Shown here piece by piece: positions 28,543-36,890 of a DNA stretch of 54,287 nucleotides. The translations under genes and the position numbers were made by a program. Every line of letters starts with the position of its first letter. Position 1 is the stretch's first letter. Source of the stretch: a virus; the IMG/VR virus record IMGVR_UViG_3300030117_006441, positions 1 through 54,287 of that record, one strand, 5' to 3'. A model generated the notes under the pieces. That model saw only the letters and a program-made list of their open reading frames with translations. It was not told the origin of the DNA and made no database searches.

Positions 28543-31298
28543 TGGGATGTGGACTTTCTAAAAATCACGAAAAACTATTTGAAATAGGACAGAAATTTAT
28601 TAATAATCCCTCTGTTAGAAATATATTTAATGAAGGTGGTGCTAGTGATTTAGTACTAAAAAAATATATACAAATGTTTGGCTTTAAACCTAGTGAACAC
28701 ATTGTATTTGATGTAAAACAATCAGATATAAATAAATTTAAAGGTGAATTAAAGCATATTTTAAAGCAAATTAAAAAAGGTAAAATTATAAATAATTTAG
28801 GTTCTTCAGTATATACAACTTCTGCTGTAGTAAGAAGAAATCCTGCACTAGGAACATTGTATGATAATTTTTTAAAAACACAATATAATTTAAAAGGTAG
28901 ACAGTCTATAGATGTAGAGCAATTTAATAACATGATGACACATTTATCAGAAGCTGGAGTAATAGAAGGTTTATTGCCTTCAACAAAAAGTATTAAAAAA
29001 GCTCAAAAACTAGCTACAAAATATCAACAAGAAATTGAGTCATTGCGTATTGATGCAAACAATGGAAAAGATGTAGATATTAAATTACAACAAGCTGAAG
29101 TTAAATTAGATAATTTTTTAAGTGAAGGTGAAGGTATTGTATTTAAAAAGTTTATTGAAAAGATAGAAAGTAAAACAAAAGGGATTAGGTCTTTAAAAGA
29201 AATTCAAGAAATTGAAAAAAATAGAGATAGATCTAAAAAACTTACTGATAATCAATTAAAAATTATTAGAGACTCTATACATAATTCAGGAATTGCAGAA
29301 ACTCCACAAATGGCAAATGCTTTAACAGAGTATGTTATGCTTATGAATAGAGGCTATCATACTTTAAATAAAGGCGTAGAAGCCTATATAAGCGCAGTAA
29401 AAGAAGGTATGGTAGCTAAAGGTATTACTAATACAGAAAAGCTTGACCAAGTTTCTAAAAAATTAAGAGATAAAATATTGCCAGATCAAAAAATTGGTTA
29501 TTATCCTCATTATAGATATGATTTAAATGCAGAGTTTTTAGATGGCTTAATGCCTAAATTACAGAAATTATCTATTGAAAGTTCTTTTGGTATTGAATCT
29601 AGACAAAATATAGAAAGCTTAGCAGAACCTAAAGATTTAATAGAAGCAGCTTTATCAGATATTAATACTTATCTATCTAAAAGAATTAAACCTAGAACTA
29701 AAGATTTAGATAGTAAACTATATTCTATGAACTTTCCAGTAACAATAAAAAGATATTTAGATGAAATAAATAGATTTAATTTTGTTGCTCACACGCAAAA
29801 ATATACAAGGCAAGTTTTAAATGAGGCTATGAAAGGTTATAAAAAAGGTAAAGATTTAGAAGGTTATGGCAGGCAGTTTACTGAAATGGTAATGGATTTA
29901 CAACAAGCTCAAACTGGAATTAAAGATATTAAAGCTGGAGAATGGAATAATTTATCTAGAGGATTGTTAAATTTAGAGTTTGCTTCTAAACTTGGTTTTA
30001 ATCTTCGTTCAGGTATTGTTAACTCTACTCAGTATTTATTAAATCTAGTAGAGTTTGGACCTATCATTAAAAATAAAGCTGCTAATTGGTACAAAGGTGA
30101 TTTTAAAATGGAAAAATATGTTTTAGAATCTATGAGAGAATCTGGATTAAGATTTAAATCAGACAATCCTGAGTTGTTAGACATGCAATCATCTAAAGCA
30201 TTTAGTCAAAATGTAAAATTAAATGATGGTGGTGAAATTGTATTTACAAAACCTAGTAAATTAAGCAAATTTGCTGATATGACAGGATCACTTGCTGGTA
30301 AATCAGGATATTTTATGAGAGTAGCTGAAAACTTTAACAGAGAAAGCACATACAAAATTGGTTTTTATAAGATGTGGAAAACACTAGAAAGTAATGCACG
30401 TTATAAAGACATGATGAATAAAAAGTTTAATGGTAAAATGAGTCAAAAACAATGGGAAGCGGAACTTAAAAAACGATCTAAAAATTACGCGCAAAACATG
30501 GTTAATTTATTGCATTTTGATTATTCGAGTGTATCGAAATCTAAATTATTAAGATCTCCAGTTGGAAGGTTCATGTTTCAGTTTCAGCATTATGCTCATA
30601 AATTTTTAGAATACAATTTAAAAGTTGCTAGAGATGCAAAAAGCTCTATACTATCTGGTGACTTTAGCATGTCTGGTGATGCAGGAAAAGCATATAGAAT
30701 GGGGATGACTTACTTTTTAGTTCCATATTTAATTGGAGCACTATTTGAAAGAGATGCATTTAGACTTATACAACATGATACTGCTTCTAGAGTACAACAA
30801 TGGTGGAAATTCTTTACAGGAGATGAAGATGAATTTAAAGAAGCTACATATGGAAGAGGAGCAATAGGTGCATTAGTAGGTTTTCCATTACTTTCTGATG
30901 CTTTAACTACTGGAGAACTTTTAGAATTATGGGAGTTAGATGATGATAGTTATAGAAGTTTATTGATTGGGTATAACGATCAAAGTGCTTTGTCAGGAGA
31001 CCAAAAATATGCTAAAGCAGCAGGTGTTATTAGCCCTGCATTAAAAAGATATTTATATACTACAAGTGATTTAGCGTTTTCTGGATATTTAAGTGAAGCT
31101 ATTATGCAAGAAATGAATTTTTATAGAAGTACTAAATCTAAAGAAAGCAAAGAATTACTTACTAATGCATTTAGAAATAATGCTCCTGATAAAGTATTAG
31201 AAGTTTTAGATAGCATACAAGATTCTATTGAAGGAGGAAGACGTAAATCAACCTCCTCCAAAAAGAAACCTAAAGATTCTTACTTTTTAGGATATTAA
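28542..31298 (+). CDS. large internal/ejection protein (918 aa)
   Basis: The start is the ATG at 28542 inside the upstream stop (TAATG), giving MGCGLSKN; an earlier TTG is less likely. The N-terminal two thirds are charged helices with coiled-coil runs. Residues about 620-800 contain LLRSPVGRFMFQFQHYAHKFLEY and a hydrophobic TYFLVPYLIGALFE segment, then GAIGALVGFPLLSDALTTG, as in large 'polyvalent' virion proteins that associate with membranes. Coupling to the giant gene suggests the two act together at DNA entry. The last gene of the rightward programme; its TAA overlaps the stop of the convergent leftward gene. Confidence 0.5.
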   Translation: MGCGLSKNHEKLFEIGQKFINNPSVRNIFNEGGASDLVLKKYIQMFGFKPSEHIVFDVKQSDINKFKGELKHILKQIKKGKIINNLGSSVYTTSAVVRRNPALGTLYDNFLKTQYNLKGRQSIDVEQFNNMMTHLSEAGVIEGLLPSTKSIKKAQKLATKYQQEIESLRIDANNGKDVDIKLQQAEVKLDNFLSEGEGIVFKKFIEKIESKTKGIRSLKEIQEIEKNRDRSKKLTDNQLKIIRDSIHNSGIAETPQMANALTEYVMLMNRGYHTLNKGVEAYISAVKEGMVAKGITNTEKLDQVSKKLRDKILPDQKIGYYPHYRYDLNAEFLDGLMPKLQKLSIESSFGIESRQNIESLAEPKDLIEAALSDINTYLSKRIKPRTKDLDSKLYSMNFPVTIKRYLDEINRFNFVAHTQKYTRQVLNEAMKGYKKGKDLEGYGRQFTEMVMDLQQAQTGIKDIKAGEWNNLSRGLLNLEFASKLGFNLRSGIVNSTQYLLNLVEFGPIIKNKAANWYKGDFKMEKYVLESMRESGLRFKSDNPELLDMQSSKAFSQNVKLNDGGEIVFTKPSKLSKFADMTGSLAGKSGYFMRVAENFNRESTYKIGFYKMWKTLESNARYKDMMNKKFNGKMSQKQWEAELKKRSKNYAQNMVNLLHFDYSSVSKSKLLRSPVGRFMFQFQHYAHKFLEYNLKVARDAKSSILSGDFSMSGDAGKAYRMGMTYFLVPYLIGALFERDAFRLIQHDTASRVQQWWKFFTGDEDEFKEATYGRGAIGALVGFPLLSDALTTGELLELWELDDDSYRSLLIGYNDQSALSGDQKYAKAAGVISPALKRYLYTTSDLAFSGYLSEAIMQEMNFYRSTKSKESKELLTNAFRNNAPDKVLEVLDSIQDSIEGGRRKSTSSKKKPKDSYFLGY

Positions 31299-31474
31299 CT
31301 GGAATAGTTTTTCATTGAATCTACTAACGATTGTTTAAAATCTGATAATATTTTTTGTAAACTATCAATTAATTTAATGTTTTGTATAATATACTCAGGA
31401 TTATCTTCTTGACGTTCTTCCATTTTGTGTACTATTTTTTGTATTACTTTTGCAGCATCTATTGATTTTTGCAT
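31295..31474 (-). CDS. small helical protein, end of early operon (59 aa)
   Basis: A 59-aa helical protein (SIDAAKVIQKIVHKMEERQ) with GGAGA upstream of its ATG. Its TAA stop shares bases with the stop of the rightward 918-aa gene, so the two programmes meet with no spacer. The start lies inside the end of the nuclease gene. Function not recognised. Confidence 0.6.
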   Translation of the reverse strand: MQKSIDAAKVIQKIVHKMEERQEDNPEYIIQNIKLIDSLQKILSDFKQSLVDSMKNYSS

Positions 31475-31833
31475 TTCTTATCTCCTATTATATTTAAAAA
31501 TTCATCAAATTCTAAAACAGCATAAACTTTAGACCTATTTCTTTTAATAACCAAAATAGGCACTCTATCTTCAGAATTATCTTCTGCTTGTTCTAATGAC
31601 TTCCAAAGATTTAGTCTTTCTGTATTTTTGCATTCAAAGCTGTAAGGAATAAGCTTTTTTGCTATTGGAGATAGTACAATATCTTCGCCTCCCATTCCCA
31701 TAGTCTGTGACTTAATATCATCATACTCGAGCCGTGGCATCTTAGTCCACAGATCAACGAAGATAGATCTAAGCTTATCCCTTACTAAATTTTGTAGATT
31801 CCGTCCCTTTGCTTTCGCACTCTTTACTTTCAT
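31459..31833 (-). CDS. PD-(D/E)XK nuclease, Holliday-resolvase-like (124 aa)
   Basis: A basic N-terminus (KSAKAKGRNLQNLVRDKL) is followed by MGMGGEDIVLSP and YSFECKNTERLNLW, the E...GED...ECK pattern of a PD-(D/E)XK active site. Size and layout match small phage resolvase-like nucleases. It would cut branched DNA arising from ERF-mediated recombination and replication before packaging. A GGGGG-containing RBS precedes the ATG. Specificity cannot be read from sequence. Confidence 0.75.
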   Translation of the reverse strand: MKVKSAKAKGRNLQNLVRDKLRSIFVDLWTKMPRLEYDDIKSQTMGMGGEDIVLSPIAKKLIPYSFECKNTERLNLWKSLEQAEDNSEDRVPILVIKRNRSKVYAVLEFDEFLNIIGDKKCKNQ

Positions 31834-32026
31834 GTTTCCCCCTTATAGTTGATTTAGTTATAGCATCCCATTTATTAGCATCTAATGTAGGTGTATTAGC
31901 CCATTCAATAGTACCTTTTATGTCTTGTTTTGGAACTATTATTTCGCAGTACTCATTATATTCTGTTCCACATACACTACATGTAAACCATAAATCCCTA
32001 TTTGGGTTTGATGATTTTTGTTCCAT
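31775..32026 (-). CDS. small protein with cysteine motif (83 aa)
   Basis: An 83-aa protein starting after AAGGAGAATCAA. The motif CSVCGTEYNEYC (residues 16-27) may bind zinc. Its end overlaps the nuclease start by 59 bases in another frame, and its start lies in the end of the 76-aa gene. The overlaps make it less certain, but its RBS is good. Confidence 0.55.
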   Translation of the reverse strand: MEQKSSNPNRDLWFTCSVCGTEYNEYCEIIVPKQDIKGTIEWANTPTLDANKWDAITKSTIRGKHESKECESKGTESTKFSKG

Positions 32027-32228
32027 TTGATTCTCCTTTCAATTTAGCGCTAGCTTCTAGAATTTCTTTTTGATATTCATGAAAATCTTTAACATCTTTT
32101 TTAAATTCAATATATTGTTTTAAAGAATTTCCTATATTTTCAATCATTTCAATAGCAATATTATTAACATTAGTTAGCATTTCTACTTTTGCGACAATTT
32201 CTTTATTTGTTGGCTTTTTTCTTTCCAT
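31998..32228 (-). CDS. small helical protein (76 aa)
   Basis: A 76-aa protein with GGAGG 9 bases before the ATG. Helical, with a possible coiled-coil region (FHEYQKEILEASAKLKGES). It overlaps neighbours at both ends, usual for this operon. Function not recognised. Confidence 0.6.
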   Translation of the reverse strand: MERKKPTNKEIVAKVEMLTNVNNIAIEMIENIGNSLKQYIEFKKDVKDFHEYQKEILEASAKLKGESNGTKIIKPK

Positions 32229-32389
32229 ACTTTTTTACCTCCTTCCCTTTCTGCACACTTAGCGCATATACTTAATTTTTGTTGAGTGATAAAGCCAATC
32301 CATAAATACTTTTCAGTATATTTTATTTCATGGCACATACCACATTTTTCATTTAACTTACCTAAATATTTGACTATTCCAAATATCAA
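32183..32389 (-). CDS. small zinc-ribbon-like protein (68 aa)
   Basis: Uses a TTG start whose last bases overlap the TGA stop of the upstream gene (TTGA). It carries C-x2-C (CGMC) and, about 22 residues later, C-x2-C (CAKC), a plausible zinc ribbon, followed by a basic tail (KKVWKEKSQQIKKLSQK). Possibly a nucleic-acid-binding regulator; function not recognised. Confidence 0.55.
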   Translation of the reverse strand: MIFGIVKYLGKLNEKCGMCHEIKYTEKYLWIGFITQQKLSICAKCAEREGGKKVWKEKSQQIKKLSQK

Positions 32390-32556
32390 AGACCAAGTCC
32401 TTCAAGTCTTTTGTTAGCTTCTATTCTTTTATCTTCTGGCATACTTTCCCAGTATTCCATAAATATATCATAAGCATGTCTATATTTAACTAAATCAACA
32501 ATAGTTTCATCATTTGTTTTGTCAATATCATCGAATAATTGTTTTATATAACTCAT
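32386..32556 (-). CDS. small acidic protein (56 aa)
   Basis: A 56-aa protein (MSYIKQLFDDIDKTNDETI...EGLGL) with AAAGGAG upstream. It overlaps both neighbours by ATGA/TTGA junctions, so it is a coupled cistron. It is likely helical. Function not recognised. Confidence 0.6.
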   Translation of the reverse strand: MSYIKQLFDDIDKTNDETIVDLVKYRHAYDIFMEYWESMPEDKRIEANKRLEGLGL

Positions 32557-32714
32557 AATACAGGCTCCTTTCCTCTTAATTTACATTGATAATAGTATCT
32601 TTGACGTTTATGTATGTTCCAAGGTGTAAAGTGTGTATAATCTTTATCTTTTGGATTTCTACCTAAATGAAGATCCTCACGTGTAATAAAATGTATGTAT
32701 TCAGTAACTCTCAT
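32553..32714 (-). CDS. small basic protein (53 aa)
   Basis: A 53-aa protein with many Arg/Lys/His and Tyr residues (NIHKRQRYYYQCKLRGKE). ATGA coupling on both sides. It may bind nucleic acid, judging only from charge. Confidence 0.6.
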   Translation of the reverse strand: MRVTEYIHFITREDLHLGRNPKDKDYTHFTPWNIHKRQRYYYQCKLRGKEPVL

Positions 32715-32854
32715 GACCACCATTTTCTCCATTCTATTTGACGCTTTTTCTTATCTTCTTCTATTTTTTTAGTTTTTGTAGTATTTCTCTTTTTGTATTT
32801 AACTCGACCTACACTAGTCATTTTAGGAAAAACACTTTTCTTTTTTTCTGTCAT
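32711..32854 (-). CDS. small Lys-rich protein (47 aa)
   Basis: A 47-aa very basic protein ending in RQIEWRKWWS, with GGAGG upstream of the ATG at 32854. Coupled downstream by ATGA. First of the run of tiny genes that follow the radical SAM gene. Function not recognised. Confidence 0.55.
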   Translation of the reverse strand: MTEKKKSVFPKMTSVGRVKYKKRNTTKTKKIEEDKKKRQIEWRKWWS

Positions 32855-32862
32855 ATTACCTC

Positions 32863-33726
32863 CTAGAATATGTATCTTATTTCTTGCCATGGCAATACAA
32901 AGTTATGTAATTCTTTAAACTTTGATATACAACGCCACTTATAATTATATTTATATCTAATATTAGTATTCCCATATTGAGATACTTTAGTTTCTTGTAT
33001 GTTAGGCTTCCATAATAACTCTTCTTGTTCTATTTTATTGTTATCTAAATTATATTGATGCATTTGTTTATTATGTGTTAAAAATATTACTTCACATTTT
33101 ACTTTATCTTTAATACTGTTATCAACATACTTATCAACAGTTTCAAATAAATCTATATACATATCCCTAGAATCTTTATGCACTATAACTGGAGAATAAT
33201 TTAAATGAACATCATATCCTGCTTCATAAAAATCATTAACTGCTTTAATTCTATCAATAATTTTAGATGTACCAGGTTCTAATTTATCAGCTAACTTTTG
33301 AGGCATAATACTAAACCTAATTCGTATTTTTCTATCTGCATCATAATCTAATAAATCTTTATTAACATATTTAGTAGCAGCAGTGCCCATAGCTTTTTCA
33401 TGATACTTAAAGTAATTAAATATAAGTCTCCAATCATGATACCTAGAATGTAATATAAAATCTTCATTACAACTAAAATCATAACTATAATATTCTTCAT
33501 GTGTTTGATTAGGCTTTTTAGGCCATTTAAGATCATTGCTATGGTTTTCTATAGCTATAAGTATATCTTCAGGATTTTGAGCTACTGTAAGCCCATTTGG
33601 TACATGTCTACGCATATAACAATACGCACACTTGTATAAACAACCAAAACCAAAGCTAGGAGTAATAAAATCACTACTACGTCCTGATTCTCTGATTGTC
33701 ATTGCCTTTCTATTTACATATTTCAT
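32863..33726 (-). CDS. radical SAM enzyme, SPL-like (287 aa)
   Basis: C29, C33 and C36 in CLYKCAYCYM form the C-x3-C-x2-C motif that binds the 4Fe-4S cluster of radical SAM enzymes. The surrounding TPSFGFGC...CYMRRHVPNG and a length of 287 aa resemble the spore photoproduct lyase-like branch of phage radical SAM proteins. It would generate a 5'-deoxyadenosyl radical; the substrate could be damaged or modified DNA or a tRNA/nucleotide. A GGGGA RBS precedes the start, and the structured spacer 33745-33815 lies just upstream. Confidence 0.75.
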   Translation of the reverse strand: MKYVNRKAMTIRESGRSSDFITPSFGFGCLYKCAYCYMRRHVPNGLTVAQNPEDILIAIENHSNDLKWPKKPNQTHEEYYSYDFSCNEDFILHSRYHDWRLIFNYFKYHEKAMGTAATKYVNKDLLDYDADRKIRIRFSIMPQKLADKLEPGTSKIIDRIKAVNDFYEAGYDVHLNYSPVIVHKDSRDMYIDLFETVDKYVDNSIKDKVKCEVIFLTHNKQMHQYNLDNNKIEQEELLWKPNIQETKVSQYGNTNIRYKYNYKWRCISKFKELHNFVLPWQEIRYIF

Positions 33727-33744
33727 ATCTTCCCCTTTGTTTTA

Positions 33745-33815
33745 ATAAGAAAGCATCCCCAAACCAACCGTTGGCCAAGACCGCTATTGCGATATGATGA
33801 TACTGGCTTTCTTAT
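33745..33815 (-). promoter_or_regulatory. closed RNA fold upstream of the radical SAM gene
   Basis: A perfect 10-bp stem (33745-33754 with 33806-33815) encloses about 50 bases containing at least one smaller hairpin (CCAA-CCG-TTGG). It fills most of the 108-base gap and ends 19 bases before the ATG. No T tract follows it in the direction of transcription, so it is more likely a processing, stability or translation element than a terminator. Confidence 0.5.
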
Positions 33816-33834
33816 CAGGCTTTATTATTCTAAG

Positions 33835-34119
33835 CTAATCAGTAACGTAAGTCACTGGCGTAACTAAACGACCTGTGATCCGACACCTACGCTTCTGACA
33901 TTCTTCAACACTACCAAACTTCTTAAGTTCATTAACTCTACCTGATACCGCATTAATATCGAATCCTGTAGCTCTAGTCAACTCTCGAAGTGTTATGCCA
34001 AAGTCTTTATCTTGATGAGGTATAGCATACACAAATGATTTAATATAATCACTTTGCGATACTACTGTACCATCTTCATTAATTTCCTTATAGGCTATTC
34101 TAGACGTAACTCGTGCCAT
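33835..34119 (-). CDS. winged-helix DNA-binding protein (94 aa)
   Basis: A 94-aa protein. Residues about 40-70 (DFGITLRELTRATGFDINAVSGRVNELKKFG) read as helix-turn-helix plus wing of an MarR/replication-initiator type winged helix. The N-terminus is strand-rich and the C-terminus basic. Preceded by AAGGAGG. Possibly an early regulator or a replication accessory protein binding the primase region. Confidence 0.65.
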   Translation of the reverse strand: MARVTSRIAYKEINEDGTVVSQSDYIKSFVYAIPHQDKDFGITLRELTRATGFDINAVSGRVNELKKFGSVEECQKRRCRITGRLVTPVTYVTD

Positions 34120-34489
34120 TTTGTACCTCCTTGTTTTGTTTTAACATATCTTCAGCTTGTTGTTTATTTAAAGCTTCCATTTTTTCTTTAGATTCTATCA
34201 TACCCCATAGTATACATAAATATACTATAGCATCTGTTAATCTACCCTTTACATTTTCTCTTTGTGATACGTGACCTTTAATATAAGATGCAATACCATC
34301 TATATGCTTCATAAGATATATCCAAAGAACCATTTCTTGTGAATTCCCTGTTTGATTAGCTATTCTTTGAAAATTAGCAAATACATTATCTTTATTCATA
34401 GCATATTCTTTTTGACCTTCAGTATGCATAGTTTTAACTTCATTAAGTATCGAATCAATCAAAGCTATCATTTCCCTGTGTTTCATCAT
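34100..34489 (-). CDS. all-helical protein resembling MazG/DUF6378-type phage proteins (129 aa)
   Basis: A 129-aa helical protein. The pattern EYAMNKDNVFANFQRIANQ...LWIYLMKHIDGIASYIKG...GRLTDAIVYLCILWGMIE has the KhxRh...D...Yhhh layout of small phage proteins linked to nucleotide pyrophosphohydrolases. Two ATGs (34489 and 34486) are possible. It overlaps the primase-helicase stop. The enzymatic role is uncertain; the typical E-x-x-E metal motif is not clearly present. Confidence 0.5.
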   Translation of the reverse strand: MMKHREMIALIDSILNEVKTMHTEGQKEYAMNKDNVFANFQRIANQTGNSQEMVLWIYLMKHIDGIASYIKGHVSQRENVKGRLTDAIVYLCILWGMIESKEKMEALNKQQAEDMLKQNKEVQNGTSYV

Positions 34490-36234
34490 TCTATCCTCAC
34501 GTTATTTACATTTAATCTAACATTAAGAAACTCTTTCTCTCTGTTTTTATCACTTTTAACATGTATCATTTCTATAAGATTTGTTTCTTTATTTCTATAT
34601 GGTGTTAATGATAATAGTTTATTAGCATTATATGCCACACGGAATGAACCTCTAGAAGATGATATATCCATGCCTTCTTTAAAAGCAGATTTACTAATTT
34701 CACTAACAGCAAACACAACTACGTTGTATTTAACTGCAAGTTCCATAAGAGCTTGAGAGGCTTCTTCCACTTTCATATTATTGTCTTGACGTTTACTCTT
34801 AAATAGACCCATATGATCAACAACTACAAGCTCTGGTTTATTTTCCATCATAGCTATTTTATTTTCTATATCACTAGGATATGGAGAAGAATAATCTACA
34901 GTAAGATACTCAAATTTATCTTCTTGACCATTTTGTAATTGACTATAATGAGCTTCTAACTCTTCATGTGTCCATTTATTTTCTATCATTACAAATCTAG
35001 ACCATATTTGTCTTGGAGACATTTCCATCTCAATAAAATATGTTGGTTTCTTTAATGCAACTATCCAATTTTGTAATAACATTGTTTTCATACTAGCAGG
35101 TGGAGCTTGTATAATAACTACTTCACCTGGATAAATAGGAAAATCTTGACCATACAACTCACCTATATTTATAGGGTTATGGTCTTTAGAATAAAACTCT
35201 ATTAATTCTTTTTCCATAGCAGATGCATTCATTACACTTTCAGTTCTTACACTTCTTTTACCTCTATGCAATTTACATGTACTATCACAATAGAATTTAA
35301 TTATAGGGTCATCCCATCCATAAGTATAGCCTTCACCTCCGTGTCCTTTATAACAACCAGTAATAATGTTATCCATTTCTGCTTGTTTAAATTCATGTTG
35401 AATACTTACTCGTTGTCTCCAATTTTCCATAATCATTCGTACTATATTCTCTGGAAAACGCCATCTAAGATATGCAGCAAGTCTTAATGCAACCATATGC
35501 CTTTTACCTTTAGGTGCACCTTCCATCATTTTTTGAATACATGTATGATGTTTTGTCTCTAATGACTGTGTTTGTATTTGTTGTTGTTTCGGTTCTTCTT
35601 TAATTAACACATTAAATACAGGTTTATCTACAGGATCTACAGGCTCAGATTCTTTTTGTTCTGAAGCATAATGTTTAATAACGCTTTCTAAGTCTTCTTT
35701 ATTGCAATTCATAACATTATTTACATAATCTTCATGTATTTGCACTTTAAATAGACCAGATTTACTATTTTTAGTATTATTTATTCTAATAATTCTAGTT
35801 TTATCTGTTACTGAAGGGTCAGCTATATTGAATATACCTTTATCTGTTAATTCTTTCTTTACAGCTATGTGTAAATCTTTATGAGCTTCCCATTCAAATG
35901 CACTTCGATGTATACCTACATGAAATCCAGTACCACTAAAATAAACTTTACTGGGAACATCTAGCTGTTTTAAGAGTTTAAGTAAATCAATTAATTTATC
36001 TCTTGCATCTAATACATTACTACCATCTACATCTAACAAAAATTCTTCTGGCATATATATTTTACCATCAAATCCTGATAAAGATTTATTATCACTATAA
36101 TAGTTCTTTACATCTTCATCATAATCATATAAAGAACAAAATGTATCGTTCTCTATTCCTTCCCATTGTTCAATACTATCAGCATCATGAAAATGATGTC
36201 TATTAGATAATCCGAACGCAATTTCTTTAATCAT
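34486..36234 (-). CDS. AEP primase-DnaB-type helicase fusion (582 aa)
   Basis: The N-terminal half has the archaeo-eukaryotic primase signature: D68-x-D70 (LLDVDGS), SGTGFH (100-105) and ADPSVTDKTRIIR (about 138-150). A middle part with C294, C316, C320 and H323 may be a linker zinc element. The C-terminal RecA-like domain has a Walker A variant APPASMKT (K383, T384), a Walker B VVVDH (D473) and a DnaB-like tail. It would prime and unwind DNA at the fork. With no DNA polymerase in the window, host polymerase is probably recruited. The Walker A glycines are replaced (PASMKT), which is notable. Confidence 0.85.
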   Translation of the reverse strand: MIKEIAFGLSNRHHFHDADSIEQWEGIENDTFCSLYDYDEDVKNYYSDNKSLSGFDGKIYMPEEFLLDVDGSNVLDARDKLIDLLKLLKQLDVPSKVYFSGTGFHVGIHRSAFEWEAHKDLHIAVKKELTDKGIFNIADPSVTDKTRIIRINNTKNSKSGLFKVQIHEDYVNNVMNCNKEDLESVIKHYASEQKESEPVDPVDKPVFNVLIKEEPKQQQIQTQSLETKHHTCIQKMMEGAPKGKRHMVALRLAAYLRWRFPENIVRMIMENWRQRVSIQHEFKQAEMDNIITGCYKGHGGEGYTYGWDDPIIKFYCDSTCKLHRGKRSVRTESVMNASAMEKELIEFYSKDHNPINIGELYGQDFPIYPGEVVIIQAPPASMKTMLLQNWIVALKKPTYFIEMEMSPRQIWSRFVMIENKWTHEELEAHYSQLQNGQEDKFEYLTVDYSSPYPSDIENKIAMMENKPELVVVDHMGLFKSKRQDNNMKVEEASQALMELAVKYNVVVFAVSEISKSAFKEGMDISSSRGSFRVAYNANKLLSLTPYRNKETNLIEMIHVKSDKNREKEFLNVRLNVNNVRIE

Positions 36235-36320
36235 ATCCTCTCCTTTCGGTTATATAAGGGGCGCTCACATATTCCTTTGCCATTTGGACTTACAGGACCA
36301 GTTGTTGCACCCCTTATCAC
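36231..36320 (-). CDS. possible leader peptide before the primase-helicase (29 aa)
   Basis: A GTG-started frame (VIRGATTGPVSPNG...) ends in TGA overlapping the primase-helicase ATG (ATGA), the coupling style used throughout this operon. It has no obvious SD sequence, and it lies exactly over the stem at 36254-36317, so it could equally be an accident of a structured RNA. Confidence 0.25.
   Translation of the reverse strand: MIRGATTGPVSPNGKGICERPLYNRKERI
36254..36317 (-). promoter_or_regulatory. closed RNA fold upstream of the primase-helicase
   Basis: ATAAGGGG (36254-36261) pairs perfectly with CCCCTTAT (36310-36317), enclosing about 48 bases. It fills the 95-base gap between the SSB-like and primase genes and ends 20 bases before the primase ATG. 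It resembles the element at 33745-33815 in size, position and outer bases. Confidence 0.5.
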
Positions 36321-36329
36321 ATTAACTAA

Positions 36330-36890
36330 TTAAAACGGTATTTCATCACTTGATGTTGTACTTGTCTCATTAGTCGTAGTGGAGGATACAAAAGTATCTG
36401 TCTCTACTTCGCCACTTGTTAGTTTTGGTTTAACGAACTTAATAAAGTAGTTATTAGCTTTATTCTTCCAATATTGTACATCATCTGCTGTAAATTCTTC
36501 AGCAGCATTTTTAAATACTGTTGGAACAAATTGTTTTAATATTCTACTATATTTACCATCTTTATAAAGATAGATATTAACTGTTTTACCAGCAAGGTGC
36601 TTAGGATCATCATCCATTTTAATTACAACTTTACCGTCATCACTTTCTAAACCTCCTGTGATACCAGCATTAGCAAATCTAAAGACTTGGCCTATAGCCC
36701 ATTCTTCTCCATTGCTAACATTAGCGTAAATTCTAGCATTAAAGTTTTCAGGATAACCTTCAAACCATACATCTAGATATTTAGCATCGTTATAAACACC
36801 ATAAGCAGCTCTAGCAATAGTTGCTTCTTTCCAACCTTCAGCATAACTATTACCACCACCACCTTTATTAACTGTCATTGTTCTAGCCAT
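36330..36890 (-). CDS. single-stranded DNA-binding protein (186 aa)
   Basis: The start is taken at the ATG at 36890 (MARTMTVNKGGGG), which follows AAGGAGG; an upstream extension is unlikely. The C-terminus is Thr/Ser/acidic and ends SSDEIPF, the acidic DxIPF tail by which SSBs recruit partner proteins. The central beta-rich part (WAIGQVFRFANAG, KTVNIYLYKDGKYSRIL) fits an OB fold. It lies between the annealing protein and the primase-helicase, as expected. The start overlaps the ERF stop. Confidence 0.75.
   Translation of the reverse strand: MARTMTVNKGGGGNSYAEGWKEATIARAAYGVYNDAKYLDVWFEGYPENFNARIYANVSNGEEWAIGQVFRFANAGITGGLESDDGKVVIKMDDDPKHLAGKTVNIYLYKDGKYSRILKQFVPTVFKNAAEEFTADDVQYWKNKANNYFIKFVKPKLTSGEVETDTFVSSTTTNETSTTSSDEIPF

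Noticed and set aside
31000-31500. Intrinsic terminator between the converging programmes
   Set aside because: I looked for a GC stem with a T run around 31.3 kb and saw none; the two stop codons simply overlap.
33724-33834. Leader peptide upstream of the radical SAM gene
   Set aside because: An open frame ends at the start codon by ATGA, but it has no acceptable start codon or RBS, and the region is better explained as a stem.
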